From positions 1 through 64,000 of the forward strand of contig JAEEIA010000001.1 of assembly GCA_016281125.1 (NCBI GenBank): a DNA stretch of 64,000 bases, read 5' to 3'. The notes below the pieces were generated by a model. The model searched no databases, was not told where the DNA came from, and worked only from the letters and a program-made list of their open reading frames with translations. The translations under genes and the position numbers were made by a program. This document shows, piece by piece, positions 50,173 to 59,927 of the stretch (its first letter is position 1; every line of letters begins with the position of its first letter). Source of the stretch: Oscillospiraceae bacterium (GTDB taxonomy: Bacteria > Bacillota > Clostridia > Oscillospirales > Ruminococcaceae).

Positions 50173-52095
50173 ATGACCGGTTTTATTCCGGTGACGGCAG
50201 AGGAGCTGCGGGAACGCGGCGTCACACAGCCGGATTTTGTTTACGTAAACGGGGATGCCTACGTCGATCACCCGAGCTTCGGGGCGGCGATCATCTGCCG
50301 CATTCTGGAGCACGCAGGCTACTCGGTTGCGATGCTCGCGCAGCCGGACTGGAAATCCGACCGCGATTTTCAGCGCTTCGGATGCCCGCGCCTCGGCTTT
50401 CTTGTCAGCGCGGGCAATATTGACAGCATGGTCGCGCATTATACCTCGGCAAAGAAAAAGCGCTCCGATGATGCGTATTCCGCAGGAAATCTGGCGGGCA
50501 AGCGCCCGGACAGAGCCGTGATTGTATACTGCAAAAAAATCCGCAGTATTTACGGAAACGGTGTGCCGATTCTGATCGGCGGGCTGGAGGCGTCGCTGCG
50601 CCGCTTTGCGCATTACGATTACTGGGACGACAGCGTGCATCCGTCCGTGCTGTTGGAAAGCGGCGCGGATATCCTGAGCTTCGGCATGGGGGAGCACAGC
50701 ATGCTGGAAATGGCCGCACTGCTGGATGCAGGCGTGCCGGTCAGCGAGATCCGCGACGTCAGAGGCACATGCTACCTCTGCGATCCGGCAGACACGCCCT
50801 TTGGCTCCGCGGAATGTCCGTCCTATGCGCAGGTGAAGGAGAGCAAGGAGGCCTATGCAAAGGCCTGCCGCATCCAGTACGATCAGCAGGACGAGGTTTA
50901 CGGCAAGCGCATCATTCAGCGGCACGGCGATAAAATGCTCGTGCAGAACCCGCCTGCAACCTCGCTGACACAGCAGGAATTCGACGATCTCTACAAGCTG
51001 CCGTTCCAGCGGACGTATCACCCGATGTACGAATCCGAGGGCGGAGTGCCCGCAATCAAGGAGGTGCGCTTTTCGATCACGCACAACCGCGGCTGCTTCG
51101 GGTTCTGCAATTTCTGCTCGATTGCGCTGCATCAGGGCAGACGCATGACGATGCGCTCGGAGGAATCGGTGATCGAGGAGGCAAAATACCTGACCACGCT
51201 GCCGGATTTCAAGGGCTATCTGCATGATGTCGGCGGCCCGACTGCGAATTTCCGGCACCCGTCCTGCGAAAAGCAGTTAAAGCACGGGCTCTGCAAGGGC
51301 CGCAAATGCTTGGCGCCCGAGCCCTGCAAGAATCTGTATGTCGATCATCAGGACTATCTCCGGCTGCTGAGAAAACTGCGCGCGCTGCCGAAGGTCAAGC
51401 GTGTGTTTATCCGTTCCGGCATCCGGTATGACTATCTGCTCGCGGACAAGAACGACGAATTCTTCCGGGAGCTTGTGCGGTATCATGTGTCCGGACAGCT
51501 GAAGGTCGCGCCGGAGCACTGCTCGAATCATGTGCTGGATAAGATGGGCAAGCCGCATATTGAATACTACAAGGCGTTCCAGAAGCGCTTTTATGAGCTG
51601 ACGAAATCCATGAATATGGAGCAGTATCTCGTGCCGTATCTGATGAGCAGCCACCCCGGCAGCACGATGAAGGATGCGATTGTGCTGGCTTGCTTCCTGA
51701 AAGAGGAGGGAATCCGGCCGGAGCAGGTGCAGGATTTCTATCCGACACCCGGCACGATCTCGACCTGCATGTTTTATACCGGACTGGATCCGTATACGCT
51801 GGAGCCGGTCTATGTGCCGCGCACGCCGAAGGAGAAATCCGAGCAGCGTGCGATGCTGCAATACTTCAAGCCGGAGAACCATGCGCTGATCCGGCAGGCG
51901 CTGATCAAAGCCGGGCGCCGTGACCTGATCGGCAGCGGGCCGCATTGCCTTGTCCCCGCGGATCCCGCCGCTGAGCGAAAAACGCAGAAATCCGGAGGCC
52001 GTCCGCAGAAGCCGGGCGGGCGTCCGCAGAAAAACGGCAGTCCGCAGCACGGCGGAAGGCCGCAGAAGCATTCCGGCGGACAGCGCAGAAAATAA
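50173..52095 (+). CDS. YgiQ-family radical SAM protein
   Basis: 640 residues. The radical-SAM cluster motif is CFGFCNFC at about 308-315, preceded by ITHNRG. The N-terminal domain (DYVDHPSFG-like VNGDAYVDHPSFG and PILIGGLEASLRRFAHYDYWDD) is typical of UPF0313/YgiQ proteins, and the C terminus is a Gly/Arg/Lys/Pro-rich tail (repeats of GGRPQK type) that may bind nucleic acid. Function unknown in the family. ATG 50173 follows GAAAGGAGCATC. A small DUF3006 gene follows 29 bp later. Confidence 0.93.
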   Translation: MTGFIPVTAEELRERGVTQPDFVYVNGDAYVDHPSFGAAIICRILEHAGYSVAMLAQPDWKSDRDFQRFGCPRLGFLVSAGNIDSMVAHYTSAKKKRSDDAYSAGNLAGKRPDRAVIVYCKKIRSIYGNGVPILIGGLEASLRRFAHYDYWDDSVHPSVLLESGADILSFGMGEHSMLEMAALLDAGVPVSEIRDVRGTCYLCDPADTPFGSAECPSYAQVKESKEAYAKACRIQYDQQDEVYGKRIIQRHGDKMLVQNPPATSLTQQEFDDLYKLPFQRTYHPMYESEGGVPAIKEVRFSITHNRGCFGFCNFCSIALHQGRRMTMRSEESVIEEAKYLTTLPDFKGYLHDVGGPTANFRHPSCEKQLKHGLCKGRKCLAPEPCKNLYVDHQDYLRLLRKLRALPKVKRVFIRSGIRYDYLLADKNDEFFRELVRYHVSGQLKVAPEHCSNHVLDKMGKPHIEYYKAFQKRFYELTKSMNMEQYLVPYLMSSHPGSTMKDAIVLACFLKEEGIRPEQVQDFYPTPGTISTCMFYTGLDPYTLEPVYVPRTPKEKSEQRAMLQYFKPENHALIRQALIKAGRRDLIGSGPHCLVPADPAAERKTQKSGGRPQKPGGRPQKNGSPQHGGRPQKHSGGQRRK

Positions 52096-52124
52096 ACCGC
52101 TGTACCGCAGAAAGGAGCCTTACC

Positions 52125-52355
52125 ATGATCATGACGATTGACCGATTTGAGGGCGATTTTGCCGTGCTTTGTCTGTACGACGAGGCGACCGGCGAAACCT
52201 TTTACAAAAATCTCCCGGCGGACTGGCTGCCGGAGGACGCTGCCGAGGGCGACGTGCTGGTGAAGGCGGACGGCCGGTATGCCGTTGATATGAAGGAAAC
52301 CGAAAAACGCCGGGCAGAGGCAGCTGAAAAGCTCCGCGCCCTGCGGGAGGAATGA
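52125..52355 (+). CDS. DUF3006 protein
   Basis: 76 residues. TIDRFEGDFAVLCLYDEATGETFYKNLPADWLPEDAAEGDVL is a textbook DUF3006 pattern: a small beta barrel beginning (V/I)DRFEG-AVL and ending in EGDVL, then a charged helix. Function unknown. AAGGAGCC precedes the ATG; an ATG two codons later (52131) is possible. It ends 1 bp before the next gene, so the genes are tightly coupled. Confidence 0.82.
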   Translation: MIMTIDRFEGDFAVLCLYDEATGETFYKNLPADWLPEDAAEGDVLVKADGRYAVDMKETEKRRAEAAEKLRALREE

Positions 52356-52356
52356 T

Positions 52357-53595
52357 ATGCCGCATCTGCTGATTGCAGGGTGCGGCGCAGCCGGTATGTA
52401 CGCTGCGGTTCATGCGGCAAGGCGCGGCTGCAAGGTCACTGTGCTGGACGCCAACGACCGCCCCGGCCACAAGCTGTCGATCACCGGAAAAGGACGCTGC
52501 AACGTCACAAATGACTGCGACCTCGATACCTTTTTGCAGAATGTTCCGCGCAATCCGCGGTTTCTGTATTCCGCGCTGTCAAGGTGCATGCCGTCGGATG
52601 TGCAGGCGTTTTTTGAGGCGGAGGGCGTTCCGCTCAAGACCGAGCGCGGACGGCGCGTGTTTCCGCAGAGCGACCGTGCGCAGGATATTGTGCAGGCATT
52701 GTATCACGCCATGCAGGATGCGGGCGTGACCGTGCATCTGAATACCCGCGTCAAAAAGCTGCTGCTTCGTGACGGCGTCTGCGAGGGCGTGATGCTCTCT
52801 GACGGCGGGGAGATCCGTGCGGATGCGGTGCTGCTCGCAACGGGCGGCATGAGCTATCCGCGCACCGGCTCCCGCGGCGACGGCTACCGGCTCGCGGAGC
52901 AGGCCGGTCTGACCGTGATTCCGCCGCAGCCCTCCCTGATTCCGCTGGAAACCGCGGAGCAGGATGCCGCAGAGATGCAGGGGCTTTCCCTGCGCAATGT
53001 GACGCTGACCGTGAAACGCGGCAAAAAGGAAGTCTTTTCAGAGCTCGGGGAAATGCTGTTCACGCATTTCGGCATCTCCGGGCCGCTGGTGCTGTCTGCG
53101 AGCTGCCGCATGGATCCGCAGAAGCTCAGTGAGTATCTGCTGACCATCGACATGAAGCCCGCGCTGACACCGGAGCAGCTCGACGCACGGATTCTGCGTG
53201 ATTTCTCGGAGCAGCAGAACAAGGACATTGTCAATGCGCTGCGCGGGCTGCTGCCTGCCTCCATGATTCCCGTGATGCTGCATCGCGCGGGTATCCCGCA
53301 GACACAGAAGGTGCATGATGTGACGAAGGAGCAGCGCAGAGCGCTCGCGGAGGCGGTCAAGCGCTTTCCGCTTCACGTATCCGCCATGCGCCCGATTGCA
53401 GAGGCGATTGTCACAAGAGGCGGCGTTTCCGTGAAGGAGATTGATCCGAATACCATGGAGGCAAAGAAATGCCCCGGGCTGTATCTCGCAGGGGAGCTGC
53501 TGGATGTGGATGCGTATACCGGCGGCTACAATTTACAGATCGCGTTTGCGACCGGCTTTGCAGCGGCGGAGGCGGCCGCTGCGGCAGGTGCATGA
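52357..53595 (+). CDS. HI0933-family FAD-dependent oxidoreductase
   Basis: 412 residues with the dinucleotide-binding motif IAGCGAAGMYAAVHAARRG at residues 5-23, NDRPGHKLSITGKGRCNVTND, LLATGGMSYPRTGSRGDGYRLA, and the C-terminal GELLDVDAYTGGYNLQIAFATG, all of which are signatures of the HI0933/YhiN/BaiN flavoprotein family. Some gut members reduce bile-acid or other enone intermediates, but substrate cannot be read from sequence. GGGAGG lies before the ATG. It overlaps no gene and starts directly after DUF3006. Confidence 0.93.
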   Translation: MPHLLIAGCGAAGMYAAVHAARRGCKVTVLDANDRPGHKLSITGKGRCNVTNDCDLDTFLQNVPRNPRFLYSALSRCMPSDVQAFFEAEGVPLKTERGRRVFPQSDRAQDIVQALYHAMQDAGVTVHLNTRVKKLLLRDGVCEGVMLSDGGEIRADAVLLATGGMSYPRTGSRGDGYRLAEQAGLTVIPPQPSLIPLETAEQDAAEMQGLSLRNVTLTVKRGKKEVFSELGEMLFTHFGISGPLVLSASCRMDPQKLSEYLLTIDMKPALTPEQLDARILRDFSEQQNKDIVNALRGLLPASMIPVMLHRAGIPQTQKVHDVTKEQRRALAEAVKRFPLHVSAMRPIAEAIVTRGGVSVKEIDPNTMEAKKCPGLYLAGELLDVDAYTGGYNLQIAFATGFAAAEAAAAAGA

Positions 53596-53613
53596 CGGAC
53601 GGAGGTGGCTGCG

Positions 53614-54279
53614 TTGTTCGCTGCCGTCAGACTTTCGGAAAGCATAGACGGGATTGCATATGTCATCTCCTCAATCTTATTTATCATTGCGGCGGTGATC
53701 GGCGCAGTATGGCTGATTGCAGCCGCCGGTACGCGGAAGGTCGCGGACTGCATTCAGACGGCTGATCCGCAGTATGAAAAGCGGCTTCAGGAGTCTGCTC
53801 CGGTGACCGGCCGTGTTACGCAGATCCGCGAGAACCGCGCACGGATCCCGGGGAAAACCGCGTTTCACGATTATCATGTTGCGATTGCCTACAACCGCGA
53901 CGGCAAAGCGCTGACCGCGCTGTTCGGTCTGACGGCGGATCAGCCGCTTGCACTGACCGAGGGCAGCCGCGTGAAGCTGCGTCTGTTTCAATATCCGCTG
54001 ATGCGTACAACGCAGGAGGCATGGCATCGCGCGGAATCGGTCTGCGGCTTTCTGCCGGACGGGAGCGTTGAATACCGCAGTATCCGCGGGATTTCCGTGG
54101 ATGAAACCGCGACCGTAATGTTTGAGGAGGATTATCCTGCGTTTGCACAGGCGGAGCATTCTGCCTATACTGCACAGGATCACACCACTGTGCCGAATGT
54201 CATCCGCGTACTCGCGGTGATCTTTGCACTGGTCGGTCTTTCCGTGCTGGCCGGACTGTTCCGGCTGTTTGCAGGATGA
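53614..54279 (+). CDS. DUF3592-like membrane protein
   Basis: 221 residues: a membrane helix at about 12-35, an outer or cytosolic beta domain (VTGRVTQIREN, YHVAIAYNRDGKALTALFGL, GSRVKLRLFQYPLM), a long loop and a second helix at the end (about 195-218). The pattern 'V.G.V' - 'h..Y..dG' - 'G..V.l...P' is like DUF3592 domains. TTG at 53614 is preferred because GGAGG ends 8 nt before it; GTG at 53605 is in frame but overlaps that site. First of three small membrane-protein genes. Confidence 0.62.
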   Translation: MFAAVRLSESIDGIAYVISSILFIIAAVIGAVWLIAAAGTRKVADCIQTADPQYEKRLQESAPVTGRVTQIRENRARIPGKTAFHDYHVAIAYNRDGKALTALFGLTADQPLALTEGSRVKLRLFQYPLMRTTQEAWHRAESVCGFLPDGSVEYRSIRGISVDETATVMFEEDYPAFAQAEHSAYTAQDHTTVPNVIRVLAVIFALVGLSVLAGLFRLFAG

Positions 54280-54292
54280 ACGGAGGGCGCGC

Positions 54293-54667
54293 GTGAAAAA
54301 GTTTCTGGAGTTTCTTGTCATGATTCCCGCTGTGCTGATTTTCCTGCTGGTGATCCTCTTTGTTTCGGCGTATACGAATGAAAGTCCGTCACCGGAGCAG
54401 ATCGCCCTGGACAGGCTGATTCACGGCGCCGGTGCCGTGCTCATGCTCATTCTGATCGGGAGCGCGGTGATCGGTGCGTGGGTGCTTGTACGGGCGCAAA
54501 TCAAACATGTACCGGCGGAGAACCGTCCTGTGACATGGAAGGAACTGAAAAACCGTCCGCAGACGGAGCAGGCGCCGGATCCGGAAAAAGCGGAAAAGAT
54601 GAAAATGCTGACCGCGGTCGGCATTGCACTGGCGGCGGCGCTGCTCGCAATGATATTGTTTCGCTGA
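54293..54667 (+). CDS. Small membrane protein, GTG start
   Basis: 124 residues with three hydrophobic segments (about 6-25, 45-66 and 105-124). Not recognised. A GTG at 54293 follows GGAGGGCGCGC with ideal spacing; there is no nearby ATG. Lies 13 bp after the preceding gene. Confidence 0.65.
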   Translation: MKKFLEFLVMIPAVLIFLLVILFVSAYTNESPSPEQIALDRLIHGAGAVLMLILIGSAVIGAWVLVRAQIKHVPAENRPVTWKELKNRPQTEQAPDPEKAEKMKMLTAVGIALAAALLAMILFR

Positions 54668-54693
54668 GTGCATCGGAAAAAAGGAGGGTTATT

Positions 54694-54954
54694 ATGAATT
54701 CAGACGGTGAAGTTTTCAGTTTTATCGGTATCGGTCTGACCGGCATTGTCAACTTTGTGTTTTATCTGATTGCATTTTTTGTATTCCTGTTTCTTGCGCG
54801 CCGTGCGAAGCGGCGCTTTCAGGCGGACTTATCCGAGCAATCGCAGAAGCAGTACAAGGGCTTCCGGATTGCGACGTTCGTCAGCGGCGGCGTCACGCTG
54901 CTGATGCTGCTCGTTACGGTCGGTGCGCTGGTGCTGGCATATGTGCTCTGGTGA
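54694..54954 (+). CDS. Small membrane protein
   Basis: 86 residues: a hydrophobic segment (about 8-32), a basic loop ending in [11 protein letters not shown], and a second segment (about 63-86). Not recognised. AAGGAGGG lies 5 nt before ATG 54694. It closes a run of three membrane-protein genes spaced 13 and 26 bp apart. Confidence 0.65.
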   Translation: MNSDGEVFSFIGIGLTGIVNFVFYLIAFFVFLFLARRAKRRFQADLSEQSQKQYKGFRIATFVSGGVTLLMLLVTVGALVLAYVLW

Positions 54955-55007
54955 TCCGGCCTGTGCCTTGTTCATGATTTTTACCCCTGAAAGAAAGGTC
55001 TGTTTCC

Positions 55008-57827
55008 ATGCTCGATAAAATCATTATCCGCGGTGCCAGAGAGCACAATCTCAAGAATATCAATCTGGAGATTCCGCGGGATAAACTGGTTGTGTTTACG
55101 GGGCTTTCCGGTTCCGGAAAATCCTCGCTTGCCTTTGATACGATCTATGCAGACGGACAGCGGCGCTATATGGAGTCGCTGTCCTCTTATGCGCGGCAGT
55201 TTCTGGGGCAGATGGAGAAGCCCGACGTGGACAGCATTGAGGGACTGTCCCCGGCGATTTCCATTGACCAGAAAACGACGTCCAAGAACCCACGCTCGAC
55301 GGTCGGCACGGTCACGGAGATTTACGACTATCTCCGTCTGCTCTATGCGCGCATCGGTACGCCGCACTGTCCGGTCTGCGGCAGGGAGATTGTGCAGCAG
55401 ACCGTTGACCAGATCACCGAGCAGATTCTCGCGCTGCCGGAGGGGACGAAGCTGCAGTTACTGGCACCGATTGTCCGCGGCAGAAAGGGCGAATATACCA
55501 AAGAGCTGGAGCAGGCGAAGAAATCCGGCTATGTCCGCGTGCGCGTGGACGGCAGTATCTACGATCTCTCCGAGAAGATCAAAATGGACAAGAACAAAAA
55601 GCACAGCATTGAGATTGTCGTGGACAGACTGGTCGTCCGGGAGAGCATCCGCTCGCGTCTGGCTGACAGCATTGAAACGGCGACGGCCCTGACGGACGGG
55701 CTTGTGCTGTTTGATATCATCGGCGGGGAGGAGCAGCTCTTTTCGCTGTCCTATGCCTGCCCGGAGCACGGCATCTCCGTGGAGGAGCTGACCCCGCGGA
55801 TGTTCTCGTTCAACAATCCCTACGGCGCGTGCGAAACCTGTACGGGTCTTGGTGTGTTTGCGGAATTTGATCCGGAACTGCTGATGCCGAACAAGTCGCT
55901 GTCCATACAGGAGGGCGGCTTCAAGGTGCTCGGCTGGAACTGGAAGGATCCGAAATCTGTCGCAAATATGTATGCAAATGCGCTGCATGAGGCTTACGGC
56001 GTCCCGCTGGATGTGCCGCTAAAAAAGCTGACTAAGGAGCAGCGCGACCTGTTCCTTTACGGCACCGGCGACGAGGAACTGACGCTGCATCAGGCGCCGG
56101 AATACGGCGGCGCGACCTATGTTCACCCGTTTGAGGGTCTGATTCCGAATCTGAAGCGGCGCTATCAGACGGCGGGGCAGTGGGCCAAGGACGAGCTTCA
56201 GCAGTATATGAGCGAGGTGCCCTGCCCGGACTGCAAGGGCAGACGCTTAAAGCCGGTGTCGCTCTCCGTTACGGTCGGCGGCATTGACATTGACGCGCTC
56301 TGCCGCAAGAGTGTCCGCGACCTTGTACGCTTCTTCAATGAGATTCAGCTGACCGAACGCCAGATGATGATTGCGCGGCTGATTATCAAGGAGATCCGCG
56401 CAAGACTGGGCTTTCTGGAAAGCGTCGGCCTCGGGTATCTGACTTTGGCGCGCGCGGCGGGATCCCTCTCCGGCGGCGAAAGCCAGCGCATCCGCCTTGC
56501 AACGCAGATCGGCTCTTCTCTGATGGGCGTGCTGTATATTCTGGACGAACCGAGCATCGGTCTGCACCAGCGGGACAATGAAAAGCTGATTGCGACGCTG
56601 AAACGCCTCCGCGACTGCGGCAATACGCTGATTGTTGTGGAGCATGACGACGACACGATGCGCGCAGCGGATTATATCGTGGATATCGGCCCGGGTGCGG
56701 GCGTTCACGGCGGCGAGATTGTCTGTGCCGGAACGCTGGACGAGATTATCAAATGCCCGGATTCCGAAACCGGCGCGTATCTCAGCGGGCGCAAAAAGGT
56801 ACCTGTGCCGGAAATCAGGCGGAGAGGCTCCGGTGAGGAGCTGGTGATCTACGGTGCATCGGTCAACAATCTGAAAGGCATTGACGTACACTTCCCGCTC
56901 GGCAAGCTGATCTGTGTGACCGGTGTATCCGGCTCGGGCAAGTCCTCTCTGGTCAACGAGGTGCTGTATAAGTATCTTGCATCGCACCTGAACCGTGCGA
57001 AGATCCGTTCCTCCGGCTATGACCGCATTGAGGGCGCCGAGCTGCTCGACAAGGTCATCTGTATCGACCAGTCACCAATCGGGAGAACGCCGCGCTCGAA
57101 TCCCGCGACCTATACCGGTGTGTTCGGGGATATCCGCGAGCTGTTCGCGCAGACGCAGGATGCAAAGACACGCGGCTACGGCCCGGGACGCTTTTCGTTC
57201 AATGTCAAGGGCGGCCGCTGCGAGGCATGCGAGGGCGACGGCATCGTCAAGATTGAGATGCATTTTCTGCCGGATGTGTATGTGCCCTGCGACGTCTGCA
57301 AGGGCGCGCGGTATAACCACGAAACGCTGGAGGTCAAATATAAGGGCAAGACCATCAGCGATGTGCTGGAAATGACCGTTGAGGAGGGCTGCGAATTCTT
57401 CTCCGCGATTCCGAAGATCGCCAAAAAGCTGAATACCCTGCGCGATGTCGGGCTCGGGTATATCAAAATCGGACAGCCAGCAACGACGCTTTCCGGCGGC
57501 GAGGCGCAGCGCGTCAAGCTCTCGACGGAGCTGCAAAAGCGCGCGACCGGCCGGACGATCTATATTCTCGACGAGCCGACGACCGGCCTGCACAATGCGG
57601 ATGTTCACCGGCTGATTACGGTGCTCCAGCAGCTTGCGGATACCGGCAATACACTCGTTGTGATTGAGCACAACATGGACGTGATCAAGGTCGCGGATCA
57701 TATCATCGACCTCGGCCCCGAGGGCGGCGACGGCGGCGGCATGATCGTTGCGGAGGGGACGCCCGAGGAGATTGCGGCCTGTGAAGCGTCGTATACAGGA
57801 CAGTTCCTGCGCGATTATCTGAAATGA
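55008..57827 (+). CDS. uvrA: Excinuclease ABC subunit A
   Basis: 939 residues, full length. Two ABC ATPase halves: Walker [10 protein letters not shown] (about 31-39) and GVSGSGKSS (about 640-648), signature [15 protein letters not shown] and [15 protein letters not shown], Walker [14 protein letters not shown] and [13 protein letters not shown]. Zinc modules at [23 protein letters not shown] and CDVCKGAR. It recognises bulky DNA damage with UvrB for nucleotide excision repair. uvrB is not adjacent. Ribosome site GAAAGAAAGG before ATG 55008. Confidence 0.97.
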   Translation: MLDKIIIRGAREHNLKNINLEIPRDKLVVFTGLSGSGKSSLAFDTIYADGQRRYMESLSSYARQFLGQMEKPDVDSIEGLSPAISIDQKTTSKNPRSTVGTVTEIYDYLRLLYARIGTPHCPVCGREIVQQTVDQITEQILALPEGTKLQLLAPIVRGRKGEYTKELEQAKKSGYVRVRVDGSIYDLSEKIKMDKNKKHSIEIVVDRLVVRESIRSRLADSIETATALTDGLVLFDIIGGEEQLFSLSYACPEHGISVEELTPRMFSFNNPYGACETCTGLGVFAEFDPELLMPNKSLSIQEGGFKVLGWNWKDPKSVANMYANALHEAYGVPLDVPLKKLTKEQRDLFLYGTGDEELTLHQAPEYGGATYVHPFEGLIPNLKRRYQTAGQWAKDELQQYMSEVPCPDCKGRRLKPVSLSVTVGGIDIDALCRKSVRDLVRFFNEIQLTERQMMIARLIIKEIRARLGFLESVGLGYLTLARAAGSLSGGESQRIRLATQIGSSLMGVLYILDEPSIGLHQRDNEKLIATLKRLRDCGNTLIVVEHDDDTMRAADYIVDIGPGAGVHGGEIVCAGTLDEIIKCPDSETGAYLSGRKKVPVPEIRRRGSGEELVIYGASVNNLKGIDVHFPLGKLICVTGVSGSGKSSLVNEVLYKYLASHLNRAKIRSSGYDRIEGAELLDKVICIDQSPIGRTPRSNPATYTGVFGDIRELFAQTQDAKTRGYGPGRFSFNVKGGRCEACEGDGIVKIEMHFLPDVYVPCDVCKGARYNHETLEVKYKGKTISDVLEMTVEEGCEFFSAIPKIAKKLNTLRDVGLGYIKIGQPATTLSGGEAQRVKLSTELQKRATGRTIYILDEPTTGLHNADVHRLITVLQQLADTGNTLVVIEHNMDVIKVADHIIDLGPEGGDGGGMIVAEGTPEEIAACEASYTGQFLRDYLK

Positions 57828-57899
57828 GGCATGTTTTCTCCCGCTGCGTCATAGGATAAAACAGAGCGCAGACAACAGAACAAAACGGAGGTGTGTCCG

Positions 57900-58277
57900 G
57901 TGATTCGGGGCATTCATCATATTTCCATGAAATGCGGCACGGCAGCCGAATACCAGCAGGCAAAGGATTTCTATTTGCAGATACTCGGGCTGCGCGCCGT
58001 GCGCGAATGGGCTGAGGGCATCATGATTGACACGGGCTGCGGCCTGATTGAGATTTTCAGCAGCGGCGCGGGCATCCGGGAAAAGGGTGCGATCCGGCAT
58101 TTTGCCCTGCTGACCGACGACGTAGACGGTCTTGCCGCACGGATCAGAGCCGCGGGCTATGATGTGTTCATCGAGCCGAATGACCGTGTGATTCCGTCGG
58201 ATCCGCCGTTCCCGCTGCGGATGGCCTTCTGCACGGGGCCGCTCGGCGAGGAGATCGAACTGTTTCGTGAGCTGTAA
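57900..58277 (+). CDS. VOC (glyoxalase/bleomycin-resistance) superfamily protein
   Basis: 125 residues. Two beta-alpha-beta-beta-beta halves: IRGIHHISMKCG with the first metal His, FYLQILGLR, MIDTGCGLIEIFSS (Glu), then RHFALLTDDVDGLAARIRAAGYDVFIEP and EEIELFREL (Glu). His, Glu, His and Glu positions suit a metal-binding VOC enzyme. The reaction is not predictable. GTG 57900 lies 8 nt after GGAGG; GTG 57891 is in frame but too close to it. Confidence 0.85.
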   Translation: MIRGIHHISMKCGTAAEYQQAKDFYLQILGLRAVREWAEGIMIDTGCGLIEIFSSGAGIREKGAIRHFALLTDDVDGLAARIRAAGYDVFIEPNDRVIPSDPPFPLRMAFCTGPLGEEIELFREL

Positions 58278-58294
58278 GATAAGCGGGGGAGAGC

Positions 58295-58558
58295 ATGGGA
58301 ACAGAGCACAGCGCAATACTGGAAAACCGCGAAAGATTGCAATTATCCGGCGTCACGGCCATCGACAGCTTTGATGACCGCGCCGTGGTGCTGTATACAA
58401 GCTGCGGACAGCTGACAATTCTCGGCAGGCAGCTGCATATGCAGCAGATCAGTGTGGAAACCGGGGACGTGATCGTCGAGGGCGAGGTGCAGGCCATGCG
58501 GTACAGCGACCGCAGCCGCACGGCGCCGGACGGACTGCTCGGGCGGCTGCTGCGATGA
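58295..58558 (+). CDS. yabP: Sporulation protein YabP
   Basis: 87 residues: GVTAIDSFDDRAVVLYTSCGQLTILGRQLHMQQISVETGDVIVEGEVQAMRYSD fits YabP/YqfC-type beta proteins needed in sporulation. Its stop overlaps the yabQ start (ATGA), and the yabP-yabQ-divIC-yabR order is the Bacillus one, which supports the assignment. Confidence 0.9.
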   Translation: MGTEHSAILENRERLQLSGVTAIDSFDDRAVVLYTSCGQLTILGRQLHMQQISVETGDVIVEGEVQAMRYSDRSRTAPDGLLGRLLR

Positions 58559-58947
58559 CGCCGCATCTGACCGTCGGGCAGGAGCTGATGCGTTTTGCGC
58601 AGAGCATGCTGCTCGGGCTGCCTGCGGGACTGCTGCTCGATCTGTTCCGGACGCTCCGCGCACTGCTGCCGCATCATGCGCTGACAGTGTTCCTTGAGGA
58701 TGCACTGTACACATTTTCGCTGTGCCTGCTGCTGCAATGCTTCGTCTGGATGTACGCGGACACCGCACTGCGCTGGCAGTATGCATGCGGGGAGCTGCTC
58801 GGGCTTTCGGTTTACATGCTGACAGCCGGGCGCTTATGGGGTCACTTCCTGCTGCAGATCCGCAGACTGCGGCAATATATCGGCAGAATGCTGACCGTTC
58901 ATACAGAAAAAAACGCGGAACAGAAAAAAATCTCCGAAAGCACTTGA
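58555..58947 (+). CDS. yabQ: Spore cortex biosynthesis protein YabQ
   Basis: 130 residues with four or five hydrophobic segments and the YabQ pattern (QSMLLGLPAGLLLDLFRTLRALLPH; LYTFSLCLLLQCFVWMYADTALRWQYACGELLG). In Bacillus, YabQ is a forespore outer membrane protein needed for cortex formation. A divIC promoter overlaps its last codons. Confidence 0.88.
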   Translation: MTPHLTVGQELMRFAQSMLLGLPAGLLLDLFRTLRALLPHHALTVFLEDALYTFSLCLLLQCFVWMYADTALRWQYACGELLGLSVYMLTAGRLWGHFLLQIRRLRQYIGRMLTVHTEKNAEQKKISEST

Positions 58948-58972
58948 CGTTTTCCGCGCTTTGCTGTATAAT
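58944..58972 (+). promoter_or_regulatory. Sigma-A promoter of divIC-yabR
   Basis: TTGACG (58944-58949), 17-bp spacer, TATAAT (58967-58972). It overlaps the yabQ stop, so division genes can be expressed apart from sporulation genes. Confidence 0.85.
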
Positions 58973-59054
58973 AAAACTGTATCTTTATCGGATACGGCAA
59001 GAGAGAGAGCCCGCGACAGTGAACGCCGGGCATGTCAGAACGGAGAAAGTGACC

Positions 59055-59381
59055 ATGGAACGGAACAAGGGTATTCGCCGCGAGGCCGCAAAGGTGCGCA
59101 GACGCGCCGTTGCGGAGTGGCTGATCACCCGCATTGCAGCCGTCATTCTGCTGATCGCCTGTATCATTTCATTTGTATCGACACAGGCGGCGCTGAATGA
59201 GAAGCGGCAGGAGCAGGCGGAGTTGGAAGCCGCAATCGAGCAGGCGACAGATGAATATATTGAGCTGGAAAAATTCGTGGAGGCGGATGATCTGGAGGGG
59301 TATATGGAAAAGGCCGCGATTGAGGATCTCAATTACGCCTACCCGAATGAGCGCCGCTTTTATGACACGTCGAGAAACTAA
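59055..59381 (+). CDS. divIC: Septum formation initiator DivIC/FtsB-like
   Basis: 108 residues: a basic cytoplasmic N terminus, one membrane helix (about 24-46), and an outer coiled coil (NEKRQEQAELEAAIEQATDEYIELEKFVEADDLEGYMEKAAIED). That is the DivIC/FtsB plan; it acts in the divisome with FtsL and DivIB. Its place between yabQ and yabR supports DivIC. GGAGAAAGTGACC precedes ATG 59055. Confidence 0.9.
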   Translation: MERNKGIRREAAKVRRRAVAEWLITRIAAVILLIACIISFVSTQAALNEKRQEQAELEAAIEQATDEYIELEKFVEADDLEGYMEKAAIEDLNYAYPNERRFYDTSRN

Positions 59382-59398
59382 GCACAGAAAGGATCAGT

Positions 59399-59848
59399 AT
59401 GCAGCTGGAAATCGGACAGATCTATGAGGGTCGTGTGCGGAGCATTACGCAGTACGGCGCGTTTGTTGAGGTCAGCGGGGAAACACCGCAGGACAGTGTG
59501 ACGGGCATGGTGCATATCTCGGAGGTCGCAAATACGTTTGTGAAGGAAATCCGTGATTTTCTGCACGAGGACGATACCGTGCGGGTGAAGGTCATCGGTG
59601 TGAATCCGCAGGGCAAGATCAGCATGTCTGTGAAGCAGGCAGCAGAACCGCAGCCGGAGCAGCAGAAGCCGCGCAGACCCCGCGAACAGCAGAAACCGCG
59701 TATCTACGAGCCGAAGCGATCAGTGCCGCAGTCGGAGATGAGCTTTGAGGATAAGCTGCTGCATTTCAAGCAGACCAGCGAGGACAAGATCTGTGATCTG
59801 AAGCGGGGCAGCGAGCGCAGAGGCGGCTCCCGCAGCAGAAGAAGCTGA
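59399..59848 (+). CDS. yabR: S1-domain RNA-binding protein YabR
   Basis: 149 residues. The first 78 form an S1 domain (GQIYEGRVRSITQYGAFVEVS...GMVHISEVANTFVKEIRDFLHEDDTVRVKVIGVNPQGKISMSVKQ), followed by a Pro/Gln/Arg-rich stretch and a basic SR-like tail. Bacillus YabR (GS13-related) has the same S1 unit. Role presumed in translation or RNA handling. Confidence 0.9.
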   Translation: MQLEIGQIYEGRVRSITQYGAFVEVSGETPQDSVTGMVHISEVANTFVKEIRDFLHEDDTVRVKVIGVNPQGKISMSVKQAAEPQPEQQKPRRPREQQKPRIYEPKRSVPQSEMSFEDKLLHFKQTSEDKICDLKRGSERRGGSRSRRS

Positions 59849-59862
59849 ATCGCAATGTTAAG

Positions 59863-59890
59863 GCCTCCGGATGTCCGGAGGCTTTTTTAT
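59863..59890 (+). terminator. Intrinsic terminator
   Basis: Stem gcctccgg / ccggaggc (59863-59870 with 59875-59882) followed by TTTTTTA. Confidence 0.88.
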
Positions 59891-59927
59891 ACGGATCCGC
59901 TGATATGAAAACAGAAAGCAGGCAAAT